From Hyphomicrobiaceae bacterium (GTDB lineage Bacteria > Pseudomonadota > Alphaproteobacteria > Rhizobiales > Hyphomicrobiaceae), in NCBI GenBank assembly GCA_016793635.1, contig JAEUMD010000013.1, forward strand, positions 62,001 to 126,000: a stretch of 64,000 nucleotides of DNA, written 5' to 3'. The position numbers and the translations under genes were made by a program. Shown piece after piece: positions 18,809 through 29,062 of the stretch; the first letter of the stretch is position 1, and each line of letters starts with the position of its first letter. The notes beneath the pieces were generated by a model. The model did not search any database and was not told the DNA's origin. It worked only from the letters and a program-made list of their open reading frames with translations.

Positions 18809-19228
18809 CGGGTGTGGTTCCTCGCCGTGTCTAGGCTTGGTTTGGTGGTGGCGCCCCGGTGCGTCAGTGGGGAGCGATTGCGGGAAGCTGCGTGCGCTGC
18901 GCAAGGGAGATATACAAGCCGAATTGCGGCTGGCATTGGCATTCTTCTTCCATCCTTTTGACGAATCGAAAGCGAATGCTCTTTCATTGTGCGGTGCCGC
19001 AAGCGCGGCTAGGGTCTAGAGTACGAGCCGACCGGACGGCATCGCTTGGGCGAGGACTTGGGCGAGGAGTGGTCCGGTAAGGGTGCACTGGAACTGTGAG
19101 GCCAGAGCGCATCCATGCCATCGGATGGACCCGTCCGCGGGGCGAACGATTGCATGAATGCGCTCTCGGCAGGAGAGCGGTGTCCGATGGCCGGCAGCGG
19201 GGCCGCGCGGGCGATACGGGAGGCGGGA
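18809..19228. promoter_or_regulatory. Divergent intergenic region
   Basis: About 420 bases between the reverse HugZ-type gene and the forward CoA-transferase gene. It should hold both promoters. No gene or strong hairpin is apparent, and I could not assign -35/-10 elements confidently. Confidence 0.4.
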
Positions 19229-21232
19229 ATGGCGGGTGAGCGGCGGACGGCGCTCGAGACGATGCGCGACGGCAAGATCGTCAGTGCGCGGGCGGCGGTG
19301 CAGCTTATCCGGGCCGGCGACACGGTGGCGACCGGCGGGTTCGTCGGTATCGGCTTTCCCGAGAACGTCGCCGTGGCACTCGAGGAGCGGTTCCTGGCCG
19401 AGCGCTCGATTTCGAACGGAAGCACGGACCCGGCCGCGCATGCAGGTGTCGGCGGTCTCACGCTCGTTTACGCCGCCGGCCAGGGCGATGGTCAGGAACG
19501 TGGGCTCAATCACCTCGGCCATCCGGGACTGGTCGCCAAGGTGATCGGCGGCCACTGGGGGCTCGTGCCGAAGCTGCAGAAGATGGCCGTCTCCGGCGAC
19601 ATCGAGGCCTACAACTTGCCGCAGGGCGTCATCTCGCATCTCTACCGCGATATCGCCGCCGGCAAGCCGGGCCACATCTCGCGCGTCGGTCTCGGTACCT
19701 TCGTCGATCCTCGCCACGGCGGCGGCAAGATCAACGACCGCACCGAGCGCGATCTCGTCAGCCTCGTCGAGGTGGATGGCGAGGAGTACCTGTTCTACCG
19801 GACGTTCCCGATCAACGTAGCGATCGTGCGCGGCACCACGGCCGATCCCGATGGCAACATCACCATGGAGCGCGAGGCACTCACGCTCGAGGCGCTTTCC
19901 ATCGCCATGGCGGCGAAGAACTCGGGCGGCATCACCATCGTCCAGGTGGAGCGCATCGCCGAGCGTGGCAGCCTCAGCCCGCGACAGGTCAAGATCCCCG
20001 GCATCCTGGTCGATTGCGTCGTCGTCTCCGAGAAGCCCGAGTACCACATGCAGACGTTCGCGTGTCCCTATTCGCCGGCCTTCTCCGGCGAGATGCGCGT
20101 GCCAATGACGTCGATCGAGCCGATGGAGATGAGTGAGCGCAAGATCATCGCGCGGCGCGCGGCGATGGAGCTACGCCCCAACGCCGTCGTCAATCTCGGT
20201 ATCGGAATGCCGGAGGGCGTGGCCGGTGTCGCGGCGGAGGAGCGTGTGATCGACCTGTTGACGCTGACGGCGGAGCCCGGCGTCATCGGCGGCGTGCCGG
20301 CCTCCGGTCTCAACTTCGGCGCTGCGACGAACACCCAGGCGATCGTCGATCAGCCATATCAGTTCGACTTCTACGATGGCGGCGGCCTCGACCTCGCGGT
20401 GCTGGGTCTCGCTGAGGCCGATGCCGAAGGCAATCTCAACGTCTCGAAGTTCGGCCCGCGGCTCGCCGGCGCCGGCGGCTTCATCAACATCTCGCAGAAT
20501 GCCAAGTCGGTGGTGTTCGTCGGCACGTTCACTGCTGGCGGTTTGGATATCGGCATCGACGACGGCCGGCTCGTCATCCGCAAGGAGGGCAAGTCACGCA
20601 AGTTCGTGCGCCAGGTCGAGCACCGCACCTTCGCTGGCGCCTATGCGGTGAAGCGCCATCAGCCGGTACTCTACGTCACGGAGCGTTGCGTCTTCCGCCT
20701 GTCGCCGCGCGGCATGGAACTGGTCGAGGTGGCACCCGGCATCGACATCGACCGCGACATTCTCGCGCTGATGGACTTCAAGCCGATCGTCGATGATCCG
20801 GAGGTTATGGACGACGCGATCTTCTCCAAGGAGCCGATGGCGCTCCGCGACCGCCTGTTGAGCCAGCCGCTAGCCAAGCGCCTCAGCTACGATCCCAAGC
20901 TCAACATGCTGTTCGTCGATTTCGAGCGCATCGAGGTGAAGAGTGAGCGTGATGTGCGCGAGATCAAGCGCGCGGTCGAGCATGTGGTGAAGCCGCTCGG
21001 GCACAAGGTGTATGCGATCATCAACTACTCGAACGCGGTGATCGCGCCGGACGTGTTCGACAGCTACTCCGCGATGGTGAAGCGGCTGATGGACACCTTC
21101 TACCTCGACGTGACGCGCTACGGATCGTCCGGCTTCCTGCGTGCCAAACTCGGCGCCGCCCTCGCGGATCACGGCTTCGATCCCCATCTCTACGAGACGG
21201 CAGAACAGGCGCGCGAAAGCCTGGGGCGGTAG
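19229..21232 (+). CDS. Acyl-CoA:acetate/3-ketoacid CoA transferase, fused subunits with C-terminal extension
   Basis: A 667-residue class I CoA transferase with both halves fused: the alpha-type half ([19 protein letters not shown] near residue 30) and the beta-type half ([15 protein letters not shown] near 326), with the glutamate in [14 protein letters not shown] (near 350) as the probable nucleophile. It moves CoA between short acyl-CoAs and acids. Fused relatives of the YdiF type end soon after the second half, whereas this one carries about 150 more residues of a mixed helix/strand domain (from about 530). ATG 19229 was chosen for its GGGAGGCGGG ribosome site; earlier ATGs are in frame. 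Transcribed alone. Confidence 0.88.
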   Translation: MAGERRTALETMRDGKIVSARAAVQLIRAGDTVATGGFVGIGFPENVAVALEERFLAERSISNGSTDPAAHAGVGGLTLVYAAGQGDGQERGLNHLGHPGLVAKVIGGHWGLVPKLQKMAVSGDIEAYNLPQGVISHLYRDIAAGKPGHISRVGLGTFVDPRHGGGKINDRTERDLVSLVEVDGEEYLFYRTFPINVAIVRGTTADPDGNITMEREALTLEALSIAMAAKNSGGITIVQVERIAERGSLSPRQVKIPGILVDCVVVSEKPEYHMQTFACPYSPAFSGEMRVPMTSIEPMEMSERKIIARRAAMELRPNAVVNLGIGMPEGVAGVAAEERVIDLLTLTAEPGVIGGVPASGLNFGAATNTQAIVDQPYQFDFYDGGGLDLAVLGLAEADAEGNLNVSKFGPRLAGAGGFINISQNAKSVVFVGTFTAGGLDIGIDDGRLVIRKEGKSRKFVRQVEHRTFAGAYAVKRHQPVLYVTERCVFRLSPRGMELVEVAPGIDIDRDILALMDFKPIVDDPEVMDDAIFSKEPMALRDRLLSQPLAKRLSYDPKLNMLFVDFERIEVKSERDVREIKRAVEHVVKPLGHKVYAIINYSNAVIAPDVFDSYSAMVKRLMDTFYLDVTRYGSSGFLRAKLGAALADHGFDPHLYETAEQARESLGR

Positions 21233-21444
21233 GGGCAGGTCGACACACGTACGTTCGTTCAAACGATTCCTTTCCAAGAGTTCGACCCCACCGCAAGACT
21301 CGGCCTGTGCCTTCCGCATCTTCGAATTCGGTGGCGCCGATGCATGCATAATGCTGTCGCTGTTTCAGCTTACACCGCACGCTGGCTGGAGCACCCTCGG
21401 AACAGCACATGCAGCAACATGGTGGCCTCACTGGAGGTTCAGGT

Positions 21445-22461
21445 TTGGCAGAATCGTCGCGCACAACTGCGCGAACCATGCGCGCTGTCGTTACAAGCGG
21501 ATATGGCCCACCTGATCGTCTTCGCATCGAGAATGTGGCGGTGCCGGTGCCCGGTGCCGACGAAGTACTCCTGCGCGTGAAAGCTGCCGCCGTCTGCCGC
21601 GGCGATACCTTCCTCCAGGCGGGAAAGCCGTATCTCGTCCGCGTGAGTGGCCATGGTTTGCTGCGGCCGCGGGCGCGCGTGCCGGGGCAGAGCGTTTCGG
21701 GCGAGGTGATCGCGGTCGGCGAGGGCGTGCGCGATATCGCGCCGGGCGATATGATGTTCGGCGAAATCCCATCCGGTGCGTTTGCCGAGTTCGCGGCAGC
21801 CAGAGCGGAGTTGCTCGCGACCAAGCCGGCGGGGCTGTCGCATGGCGAGGCGGCGGCACTCGCACTCTCAGGCATCACGGCACTACAGGGCCTTCGCGAT
21901 GCCGGCCGAGTGGGCGATGGCGACAGCGTACTCGTCAACGGCGCATCGGGCGCCGTCGGTACTCTCGCCATCCAGATCGCGAAGGCGCTGGGCGCGTCCG
22001 TTACCGCCGTTTGCAGCACGCGCCACCTGCAACTCGTGCGTGCGCTCGGCGCCGACCACACGATCGACTACACACGGGCCGACTTCACGCACGGCGAAGC
22101 GCGATACGATTGCATTCTCGATCTCGTCGCCAATCGTGCGCTTCGCGATTGCAGTCGCATCACGAAGCCCGGCGGCCGTTTCGTCGCTGCGGCGATTCCG
22201 GCCGGGGCGAACTGGATCGGTCCGGTCACGTGGATGGCAAAACTGGCGATCGCAGGCGCGACGTCAGGCAACAAGCACGCGATGCTGATGGCCAAGCCCA
22301 ACAGGGCCGATCTCGCGGTCCTGGCGCGCATGGCCGACGAAGGGCACGTGAAACCCGTGATCGAGCGGCGCTGCGTGCTCGATGAGACGGCCAATGCTTA
22401 TGCCCATGTCGCACGCGGGCGGGCGCGGGGCGCGACCGTCGTGGAGGTGGCGCATGATTGA
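21445..22461 (+). CDS. Zinc-independent quinone-oxidoreductase-like MDR dehydrogenase
   Basis: A medium-chain dehydrogenase/reductase of about 338 residues. It has the GroES-like N-terminal domain (MRAVVTSGYGPPDRL, PGQSVSGEVIAVGEGV) and a Rossmann NADPH domain with NGASGAVGTLAIQIAKALGA. The zinc-ligand cysteines of alcohol dehydrogenases are absent, which points to the quinone oxidoreductase/enone reductase branch. The start is uncertain: a TTG at 21445 has GGAGG seven bases upstream, family similarity begins at the ATG at 21478, and an ATG at 21409 is also in frame. The substrate is unknown. Confidence 0.8.
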   Translation: MAESSRTTARTMRAVVTSGYGPPDRLRIENVAVPVPGADEVLLRVKAAAVCRGDTFLQAGKPYLVRVSGHGLLRPRARVPGQSVSGEVIAVGEGVRDIAPGDMMFGEIPSGAFAEFAAARAELLATKPAGLSHGEAAALALSGITALQGLRDAGRVGDGDSVLVNGASGAVGTLAIQIAKALGASVTAVCSTRHLQLVRALGADHTIDYTRADFTHGEARYDCILDLVANRALRDCSRITKPGGRFVAAAIPAGANWIGPVTWMAKLAIAGATSGNKHAMLMAKPNRADLAVLARMADEGHVKPVIERRCVLDETANAYAHVARGRARGATVVEVAHD

Positions 22462-22518
22462 GATCGCCACCATCGCTTTGCGGTGATGTTTCGTCGAGGC
22501 CCGTTTCGTCGAGGGCCT

Positions 22519-22551
22519 GCGTCTCCCGGCCTCATCGTGGCGGGGAGACGC
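22519..22551. terminator. Possible bidirectional terminator hairpin
   Basis: A perfect 9-bp inverted repeat (GCGTCTCCC / GGGAGACGC) with a 15-nt loop, lying between convergent genes (MDR dehydrogenase and the four-repeat secreted protein). There is no T-run on either side, so the call is tentative. Confidence 0.4.
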
Positions 22552-22564
22552 TGGCAATCGAACA

Positions 22565-24517
22565 TCAGTACATCGGAAGGGGCAGCACGCCGCCGGGGCC
22601 GATCATCAAGCCCCAGATCTCGTCCGCACCGACGCTGATCTCCTCCGGAGGTGCGTCACTGATGCCGGCGCCTTTGACCTTCACGACGTAGGTTCCCGGC
22701 TTCACTTCCAGCGTCGGGCCGTCGGGCGCTTTGGCACCCTTGCCCGCGCCGACCTTGATCGTCTTCTTGGCCAGCGAGACCTGCACGTCCTTGTCCGTCA
22801 CGTTGCCGATGAGGATGCGAACCTGGCCGGCAGCGGGCATCAAGCCGGATGCCTGTGCTTCCTTCTGCTTGCGCACGAGGAGCACGACAGACGTGGTGCC
22901 GGACTTCTCCGTAAGTGTCAGCAGCGCGGGGCCTGCTGGCGTGGCATAGCGAATGCGGGCCGTAGCCTTGGTATTCGTCTCCTCGTTCAGCATCTGCCAG
23001 TCGGGCCGCTTGGCGATCTCGCGGCGGTAGAAGCCGAGAACGGCTTCGAGGGGCGCCGGTACGTCGGCAAGCGCGCTGACGCGGAACATCGTCTTCTCCG
23101 AGCCCTTGCTCGTGCTCTGCTTGGGAACGGGGAGACCAGCGGCCTCGTCCGCCTCGAGCTGCTCGGCGGTAATCGACGGCTCGGCACGGGTGGACGACGA
23201 ACCGGCCTTGTCTTCGCGGTCGCCCGCTTCTTTCGCAGCCGTTTCGAAAACCGAGCCCGTGGCGGTTACCCGGGTCTGGTCCCCCATGCGCATGATGGTC
23301 CACCGGGAGTCCTTACCGGACCGGGCGAATTCGACGACCACCATGTTCGGCTTGTTGATGGGCGTTGCGCGCACTTTCCAGCCGGCCGCTTTCAGAGCCG
23401 AGCGGTAGAACGCCGCGACCTGCGAGACGCTCGCCGTATTGCTGAATTCGAGCTGGCCATCATCGATGTTGATGTTCTCGCTACCCTCGGGCAACGGAAC
23501 GGGAAGGTTGCTTCCGGCCTCGCCCGGCTGCATCGCCGCGAGAGGCGCGCCAGCGTCGGCCTGTTCGACATCGCCTTTCGATTTGCCAGTTTTGGCAGAG
23601 GGTTCCTTGATGCCGCGCAGAGCCTCGCCGATCGCCGCGCGCGCCTCTCTCATGATGTCGTCGGCAAGGTTCTTCGTCGGGTCCACGGGCTCCTGTGCGG
23701 AGGGAGCCGCCGTCGGCTCCTGCTTCGCCGTCCGTTCAGTATCCTTCGATACGGCGTCCTTCGACTCTGCATCCTTCGACGAGGCATCCGAGTTCGAGAC
23801 CGACTTGCCGAGCGCCGCCAGCACTTCCGCCGAGATGCCCTCGACGGTGACCGCGGTCTGGCCTTCGTTGCGCTTGACGAGCGATAGGCGCAGCGACGGC
23901 GCGCTGGCATGAACATAGAATGCGGTGATGCCCTGCTCAGTCTTCTGGTCGGCAATGTCGACGCGCTTAGCATCGCGCGGTGACCACGCCTGCCAGCCGC
24001 GCGCAACGAGACCCTCGCGCAACTCGCGGCTCAGGCTTTCGGGATCACTCGTCGAGACGCAACCAAGGTAGGGGCGTGTCGGGTCGTACTTGATGGCGCT
24101 AGCACTCTTCGGGAACGGCAGGTCGTGCCCTGTCATCAGGCCGGTATAGCTGATGGAGGTGGCATCGTTCTGGGCCGGCGCCTTCGAGATCATCACCGAC
24201 AGGAGCTGGCGATCATTCTTGAAGTAGACGATCGCCAGGTCTTGTCCAGTGCTCTGGCTGGCGAAGGCTTGTTCGTAGGGCTGCCAGTTAGCGCTGACGA
24301 GCAGCGTGCTGAGCGCGGTGAGCGCCTCAGGCACGGTGAGCGGTGTCGTGTAAGCGGTCGATTGCGGGAAAGCGAACAGCTCCTTGCTGTTGGGGAGACG
24401 TGTGATCCTGGTGGTGTCCATGGCCTCCTGAGCGATGGCGCGCGGGCTCGTCGCGGGCGAGAGGCTGGCTATGGCAAACAGAGTCGCTGAGAAAAGTGCT
24501 TTCCGGATCGCCGACAT
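22565..24517 (-). CDS. Secreted protein with four internal alpha/beta repeats
   Basis: A 650-residue protein with a Sec signal peptide (residues 1 to about 30). I do not recognise a named family. Four similar units are visible at about 60-125, 157-228, 361-422 and 484-551. Each has an amphipathic helix ending in a W (SANW, ARGW, AAGW, RPDW) followed by three or four beta strands. A charged, Ser/Lys/Asp-rich linker (about 229-355) separates units 2 and 3. The C-terminal 85 residues look like a small beta domain (VKPGTYVVKVKG). It is presumably periplasmic. ATG 24517 was chosen for the signal peptide and AGAGAG upstream; the open frame extends 73 codons further. Confidence 0.75.
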   Translation of the reverse strand: MSAIRKALFSATLFAIASLSPATSPRAIAQEAMDTTRITRLPNSKELFAFPQSTAYTTPLTVPEALTALSTLLVSANWQPYEQAFASQSTGQDLAIVYFKNDRQLLSVMISKAPAQNDATSISYTGLMTGHDLPFPKSASAIKYDPTRPYLGCVSTSDPESLSRELREGLVARGWQAWSPRDAKRVDIADQKTEQGITAFYVHASAPSLRLSLVKRNEGQTAVTVEGISAEVLAALGKSVSNSDASSKDAESKDAVSKDTERTAKQEPTAAPSAQEPVDPTKNLADDIMREARAAIGEALRGIKEPSAKTGKSKGDVEQADAGAPLAAMQPGEAGSNLPVPLPEGSENINIDDGQLEFSNTASVSQVAAFYRSALKAAGWKVRATPINKPNMVVVEFARSGKDSRWTIMRMGDQTRVTATGSVFETAAKEAGDREDKAGSSSTRAEPSITAEQLEADEAAGLPVPKQSTSKGSEKTMFRVSALADVPAPLEAVLGFYRREIAKRPDWQMLNEETNTKATARIRYATPAGPALLTLTEKSGTTSVVLLVRKQKEAQASGLMPAAGQVRILIGNVTDKDVQVSLAKKTIKVGAGKGAKAPDGPTLEVKPGTYVVKVKGAGISDAPPEEISVGADEIWGLMIGPGGVLPLPMY

Positions 24518-25560
24518 CGGTGACTCTCTGTTTCTGGAAAAAGCGCTAGGTGCGAGGGCTGCGGTCTGAACGCGAAGCATCGCATCAGGGGTTGGGAGGT
24601 AGCGGACCGCTGCTTCCGTAGCGGGCGAGTTGGCGCAGGGGGTGAAGACTCTATCTTTCGCGACGTGAAAATGGACCGACAACAGCCAGATTGGCATCGT
24701 CGAGCAGTCGATTGCACATCGATAGGGCTTCGGCAAGACGCATATAAAAAAGATTCTTTGGGTTTTTCGTCCTTCTCTCGTTGATGAGAGTGATTTTCAG
24801 TTCAATTCCTGTTGCGGACTATTCGGTTTGCTCATGCCTGTCCGAGCAGCAGAGTTGGAATAATTACCTGGCATGGTCGGTGCGAAATTTGTTCGGCATG
24901 CTCCGCTCCATGGAAATGCTAGACAACCGATCGAGTGCGGCCTGCCAACAAAGGCCCCTATTTTTCTTCTCACACTGTTTCAAGGCATGGGATGTTCTGG
25001 CTGCACGCCTGCCGTCCAAACATGTTCGCTCACAGCGAGAAATACCAGGTGCAGCCAAAAATTTCGCGGCATGGCTTGCCGCCGACGTGTAGTTGCATGG
25101 TTAGAGAGTGACCTTAGGCGAATAGAACGTTCACGCCATGCAAGTCGGCGAAGTGAAAAGCCATCTCGATCAACCAGCCGACACCGAACCGCAACGCACG
25201 GTGATCGCCCTCACACATCAATCTCAGTTGCGTCTGGAATGGCTCGTAGCGCAAGGGTCCGCATAGATGCCGCTGCGCAGCCTACGTTTCCTCGAAAATC
25301 TTTCCGGCGCATAAATTTTGCAATGCGCCGTGATGTCGTTATTGCACTGGCGGATGGGAGCGTTATGTCGAGTTATCGTGCTGCCGGCTTTGACGCGCTC
25401 GTTCGCGTAGTAGCAATTCATCAAGCCGGTGCATCGCGCCTTCTGCGCGTAGTGCCTTACAACTTGCTGTGAAAAGAGAAAATTGGAGAGGCGCGTGACT
25501 TTCGCGGCTCTCCATATCAATTCTTGCGATGTGGGACGGGCACAGCGGGTGGCCCGCCTG
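24518..25560. other. Long intergenic region, AT-richer, no convincing gene
   Basis: About 1040 bases, noticeably less GC-rich than its surroundings. Frames on both strands have irregular codon use and no family similarity I can see. The longest forward frame, ending at 25472, is rich in Arg/Ser in a way typical of a non-coding frame. It should contain the promoter of the secreted protein (reverse). Possible small RNAs or decayed genes cannot be excluded. Confidence 0.4.
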
Positions 25561-26409
25561 TCACCCGTTGTCGCCGTCGAACAAGCCGCCGAGGCCGCCG
25601 AGCACGCTGCCCTCACCCGTGCCGCCCATCGGGCCGGCGTTGGCGAGAACGCGGCCCGCAAGACGCGCAAAGGGCAGGCTCTGCAACCAGACCTTGCCGG
25701 GTCCTCGAAGTTCGGCGAAGAACACGCCTTCGCCGCCGAAGATCATCGACTTGATGTTGCCGGCGCGCACGATGTCGAACGATACCGTCGGCATCATCGC
25801 CGCGACGCAGCCGGTATCGACGTGCAGCACCTCGCCCGGTGCCAGCGTCTTCTCGACCAGCGTGCCGCCGCAATGGATGAACGCATAGCCGTCGCCCTCG
25901 AGCTTCTGCATGATGAAGCCCTCTCCGCCGAACAGGCCCGTCATGATCTTCTGCTGGAAGTGAATGCCGACGCTGACACCCTTCGCCGCGCACAGGAACG
26001 CATCCTTCTGGCAGATCATAGCGCCGCCCATGTCGGCGAGATGGAACGGCAAGATGGTGCCGGGATAAGGAGCAGCGAACGCGACGCGCGCCTTGCCCTG
26101 CCCCATGTGGGTGAACATCGTCATGAACAGGCTCTCACCCGTCAACAAGCGCTTGCCGGCGCCGACAAGGCTGCCGAACAGTCCCTTCGGTTTGGCGCTC
26201 CCGTCGCCGAAAATGGTATTCATCTCGACGCTCGGCGATTTGAACATCATGCCGCCGGCCTCGGCGATGGCACTCTCGCCGGGATCGAGCTCGATCTCGA
26301 CGAACTGCATCTCGTGCCCCTTGATCTCGAAGTCGATCTCGTCGGCACCCGTACCGGCCTTGTGCCGGTAGCCGCCTGGTACGCCGGGCACCGAGCCGAA
26401 CCCCGCCAT
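25561..26409 (-). CDS. AIM24 / TIGR00266 family protein
   Basis: A 282-residue protein of the AIM24 (TIGR00266) family, a duplicated beta-barrel fold reminiscent of the TRAP RNA-binding protein. Family features include EMQFVEIELDPGESAIAEAGGMMF near residue 33, GGEGFIMQKLEGDGYAFIHCGG near 160, and a Gly-rich C-terminus (GGLGGLFDGDNG). The bacterial function is not established; the mitochondrial homolog affects inner-membrane organisation. ATG with GGGAGAA seven bases upstream. Monocistronic by spacing. Confidence 0.88.
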   Translation of the reverse strand: MAGFGSVPGVPGGYRHKAGTGADEIDFEIKGHEMQFVEIELDPGESAIAEAGGMMFKSPSVEMNTIFGDGSAKPKGLFGSLVGAGKRLLTGESLFMTMFTHMGQGKARVAFAAPYPGTILPFHLADMGGAMICQKDAFLCAAKGVSVGIHFQQKIMTGLFGGEGFIMQKLEGDGYAFIHCGGTLVEKTLAPGEVLHVDTGCVAAMMPTVSFDIVRAGNIKSMIFGGEGVFFAELRGPGKVWLQSLPFARLAGRVLANAGPMGGTGEGSVLGGLGGLFDGDNG

Positions 26410-26623
26410 GTCGTTCTCCCTGATCGCTGCGATGAAACTCGTCTGGACGAAGCCTGCGTTGCCGCCCGAATATGGCGCACTCGCGTGCTATTGGCGATAT
26501 TGATGGAAGTGCCGAGCGCTTATCTTCCAGCCCATCGCACCTTCGCCGCGTCCGCTCAAGCGAATGGGGTTACAGCGCTCCGGGCGCCGCGCGCAGGCGG
26601 CGCTCGTGTGGCGATTGCCCCGC

Positions 26624-27826
26624 TCAATTGCTGGCGTTGATGCTCTTCGGCTTTTCGGTCTTGGCCGCAGCAGCCGTAGTGGGGGGCGCGGGTTTCTTCG
26701 CCGCGGCAGGCTTTGCTGGGGGCGCACCGTTGCTCTTCTCGCCGGACTTTGCGCTGTCCGCCGCCGGCGCCTTCGCAGCCGGCTTGGCGCCGGACGCCGT
26801 CTTCTCACCGGCATTGGCGGGGGGCTCCGCCGATGCTTCGGTCGTGCCCTTCTCCTTGCGCTTCTGGCGTGCCTTCGCCCGGGCCGCGCGGGACTTGAGC
26901 GCTTGTGCCTTGAGAACGCCGCGCGGACGGTGCCCGCAGTCCCAAGACAGCACGCTGGTGCGGATCGACACGACGCCCTTCGCCGTCTCGGCGATCGGCA
27001 TGTTGTCGATGTCGGTCGCGTTGAAGAAGGTCTTCCAGCCGTAGTGCTGGAAGCCGTGCTCGAGCAGGCTCGCCGCGCGCAGCGAGCGATCGTTCGGTGT
27101 CGGCTCGCCGAGCACGACGGCCATCAGCCGCGTGCCGTCGCGCGTGGCGCTGGCGACGACGTTGAACCCGCTGTCGCAGATAAATCCGGTCTTGAGGCCG
27201 TCCGCTCCCTCGAAGGTGCGGAGCAGGCCGTTATGCGAGGCGAGCTTGATCTTGCCGACCTGTATCACCGGCATCGCCCACCACTCGGCGTATTGCGGGA
27301 AGTCGCGCACCACGGCCCGGGCGAGCTTGGCGAGATCTCGCGCGGTCGTCACCTGGTCGGGGGCCGGAAGCCCGTTGGGATTGGTGAAATTCGTGCGCGT
27401 CATGCCGAGTTTTCGGGCGGTCGCGTTCATGCGCGCGACGAACCCCTCAATGCTGCCGCCAACCGCTTCCGCCAGCATCACCGCGACGTCATTGGCGGAC
27501 TTGACGATCAGTGCCTTGAGGCCGAACTCGACGCTCATCTCGGCGCCGATGGGCAGCCCGATCTTGCTCGGTGGCTCCTTGTTGGCGGCCTCCGAGCAGA
27601 CGAGCTTGCTATCGAGCGTGATCTTGCCCTCCTTGATCGCCTCGAACGTGACGTAGGCCGTCATGATCTTGGTCAGCGAAGCGGGATGCCACTGATTATC
27701 CGGGTCCTCGGAATAGAGAACCTTGCCGGTCGTGGCTTCGAACAGGAGCGCAGGCCCGGCCAGAGCCGTAGCTTGGCAGAGAGTCAGGAATGCCAGTACT
27801 GCACCAAAAAGACGTGCGCGGCCCAT
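26624..27826 (-). CDS. D-alanyl-D-alanine carboxypeptidase (PBP5/6 type)
   Basis: A 400-residue periplasmic serine peptidase with a signal peptide (1 to about 23). All penicillin-binding motifs are present: SLTK (catalytic Ser near residue 50), SAN near 110, and KTG near 217. It trims the terminal D-Ala from peptidoglycan pentapeptides. After the catalytic domain there is a low-complexity Ala/Lys/Pro tail of about 90 residues (from about 310), in place of the usual PBP5 C-terminal domain with its amphipathic anchor. ATG with GAGAGGAG upstream. Confidence 0.9.
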   Translation of the reverse strand: MGRARLFGAVLAFLTLCQATALAGPALLFEATTGKVLYSEDPDNQWHPASLTKIMTAYVTFEAIKEGKITLDSKLVCSEAANKEPPSKIGLPIGAEMSVEFGLKALIVKSANDVAVMLAEAVGGSIEGFVARMNATARKLGMTRTNFTNPNGLPAPDQVTTARDLAKLARAVVRDFPQYAEWWAMPVIQVGKIKLASHNGLLRTFEGADGLKTGFICDSGFNVVASATRDGTRLMAVVLGEPTPNDRSLRAASLLEHGFQHYGWKTFFNATDIDNMPIAETAKGVVSIRTSVLSWDCGHRPRGVLKAQALKSRAARAKARQKRKEKGTTEASAEPPANAGEKTASGAKPAAKAPAADSAKSGEKSNGAPPAKPAAAKKPAPPTTAAAAKTEKPKSINASN

Positions 27827-27957
27827 ACTGCTCCTCTCGTGGAAAGCTCTTGCGGCTTAACACATTCGCGCGCGCCGCGACAATGCTCGCCAGGCGAGAA
27901 CCTGCGCCCTGTTGACATTAAGCCTCAGGCCCGGCCTCGCGCGCAAATATTCGTCGT

Positions 27958-28896
27958 TCAACCGTGCAGAAGGCTGACGATGAAGGCGGCCGAAAGCGCC
28001 GCGATCAGCGTTCCGAGTGCGACCGCGCCCGAGGCCGAACTCACCGCGCGGTCGATGCGCGCCGCAAACAGGAACGCATTGGCACCTGTCGGCACGGCGG
28101 CGAGGATGACGATAACGCCTGTCGTCAGCGCGTCGAGGCCGAAAACACCGGTGGCCATCGCCCAGGCGATGGTCGGCATCAGAACAAGTTTGAGAGCAAC
28201 GACGGAGAGCAGCGTCGGCATCTGTCCCTTGATTTCGAAGCGCACCAGAGTGAGGCCGAGCGCGACGAGCGATGTCGGGATGCCCGCCTGCGCCATCAAC
28301 TCGAGCAGGCGGTTCAGGGCGGCTGGCAGCGTCAAACCCGTGACTCGCCAGAGTACGCCGACCATGATGCCGATGACGATCGGATTGCGGACGAGATCGC
28401 CTCCCAGCGTCCGCAAGATGGAGAGCAAGGGCTGTCCGGGCTGCCCGCCCGTGGCCTGGGCGTGCAACATGCCCGTCAACCACCAGATCGGCGCATGAAT
28501 GGAAAGGATGAGTGCGATGACCGCGGATGCCGGCGCGCCATACGTTCCAAGCGCGAGCGGTATCCCGAGCATCACGGTGTTGCCGAACGTCGCCGTCATG
28601 GCGATCGCCGGCGCATCCTCGGCCGGCCTGCGAAGCACGTAGCGGGCGAGCAGGGTGGCGGCGGCCCACGTCGCGAATCCCGCCGTGTAGAAGCTACCCC
28701 AGACCGCGAGTGGCGAGAGCGAGCCAAACTCGGCCGTGGCGATGGTGCGGCAGAGCAGCGCCGGTATCGCCAGCGTGAATGCGAAATCGGAAATGCCTTG
28801 CGAAGCGTTTGGCGAAAGCAGGTTCCAGCGCCCCGCGGCGTAGCCGATGGCGATGATGCCGAAGACCGGCGCGACGATGGTGAAGATCGCGATCAT
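27958..28896 (-). CDS. AEC (auxin efflux carrier) family transporter
   Basis: A 312-residue membrane protein with about ten hydrophobic segments in two halves, typical of AEC permeases: FTIVAPVFGIIAIGYAAGRW at the N-terminus and RNPIVIGIMVGVLWRVTGLTLP in the middle. Bacterial relatives move malate, malonate or other organic acids. The substrate cannot be assigned. The ATG at 28896 was chosen because homology begins with MIAIFTIVAP; the frame extends 39 codons further. Same strand as its neighbours but with a gap of about 130 bases on its downstream side. Confidence 0.85.
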   Translation of the reverse strand: MIAIFTIVAPVFGIIAIGYAAGRWNLLSPNASQGISDFAFTLAIPALLCRTIATAEFGSLSPLAVWGSFYTAGFATWAAATLLARYVLRRPAEDAPAIAMTATFGNTVMLGIPLALGTYGAPASAVIALILSIHAPIWWLTGMLHAQATGGQPGQPLLSILRTLGGDLVRNPIVIGIMVGVLWRVTGLTLPAALNRLLELMAQAGIPTSLVALGLTLVRFEIKGQMPTLLSVVALKLVLMPTIAWAMATGVFGLDALTTGVIVILAAVPTGANAFLFAARIDRAVSSASGAVALGTLIAALSAAFIVSLLHG

Positions 28897-29062
28897 ACAG
28901 CGTGCCGCCCCATGGTGAGACGCAGCAGATGACATGCCGGGGCATGCTCCAGCAAGCGTCGCGTCGCCGAGCGGTTGGAGAATGGTACACCGGGCGCCAG
29001 GGTTTGATCGCATTCATCCGATCAGGGGGCCAGCCTGCGGTTCCGTCTGACCGGACAGCGCT

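Noticed and set aside
24873-25472. A 199-codon forward frame in the AT-richer gap
   Set aside because: Irregular codon use, no ribosome site, no similarity recognised; treated as non-coding.
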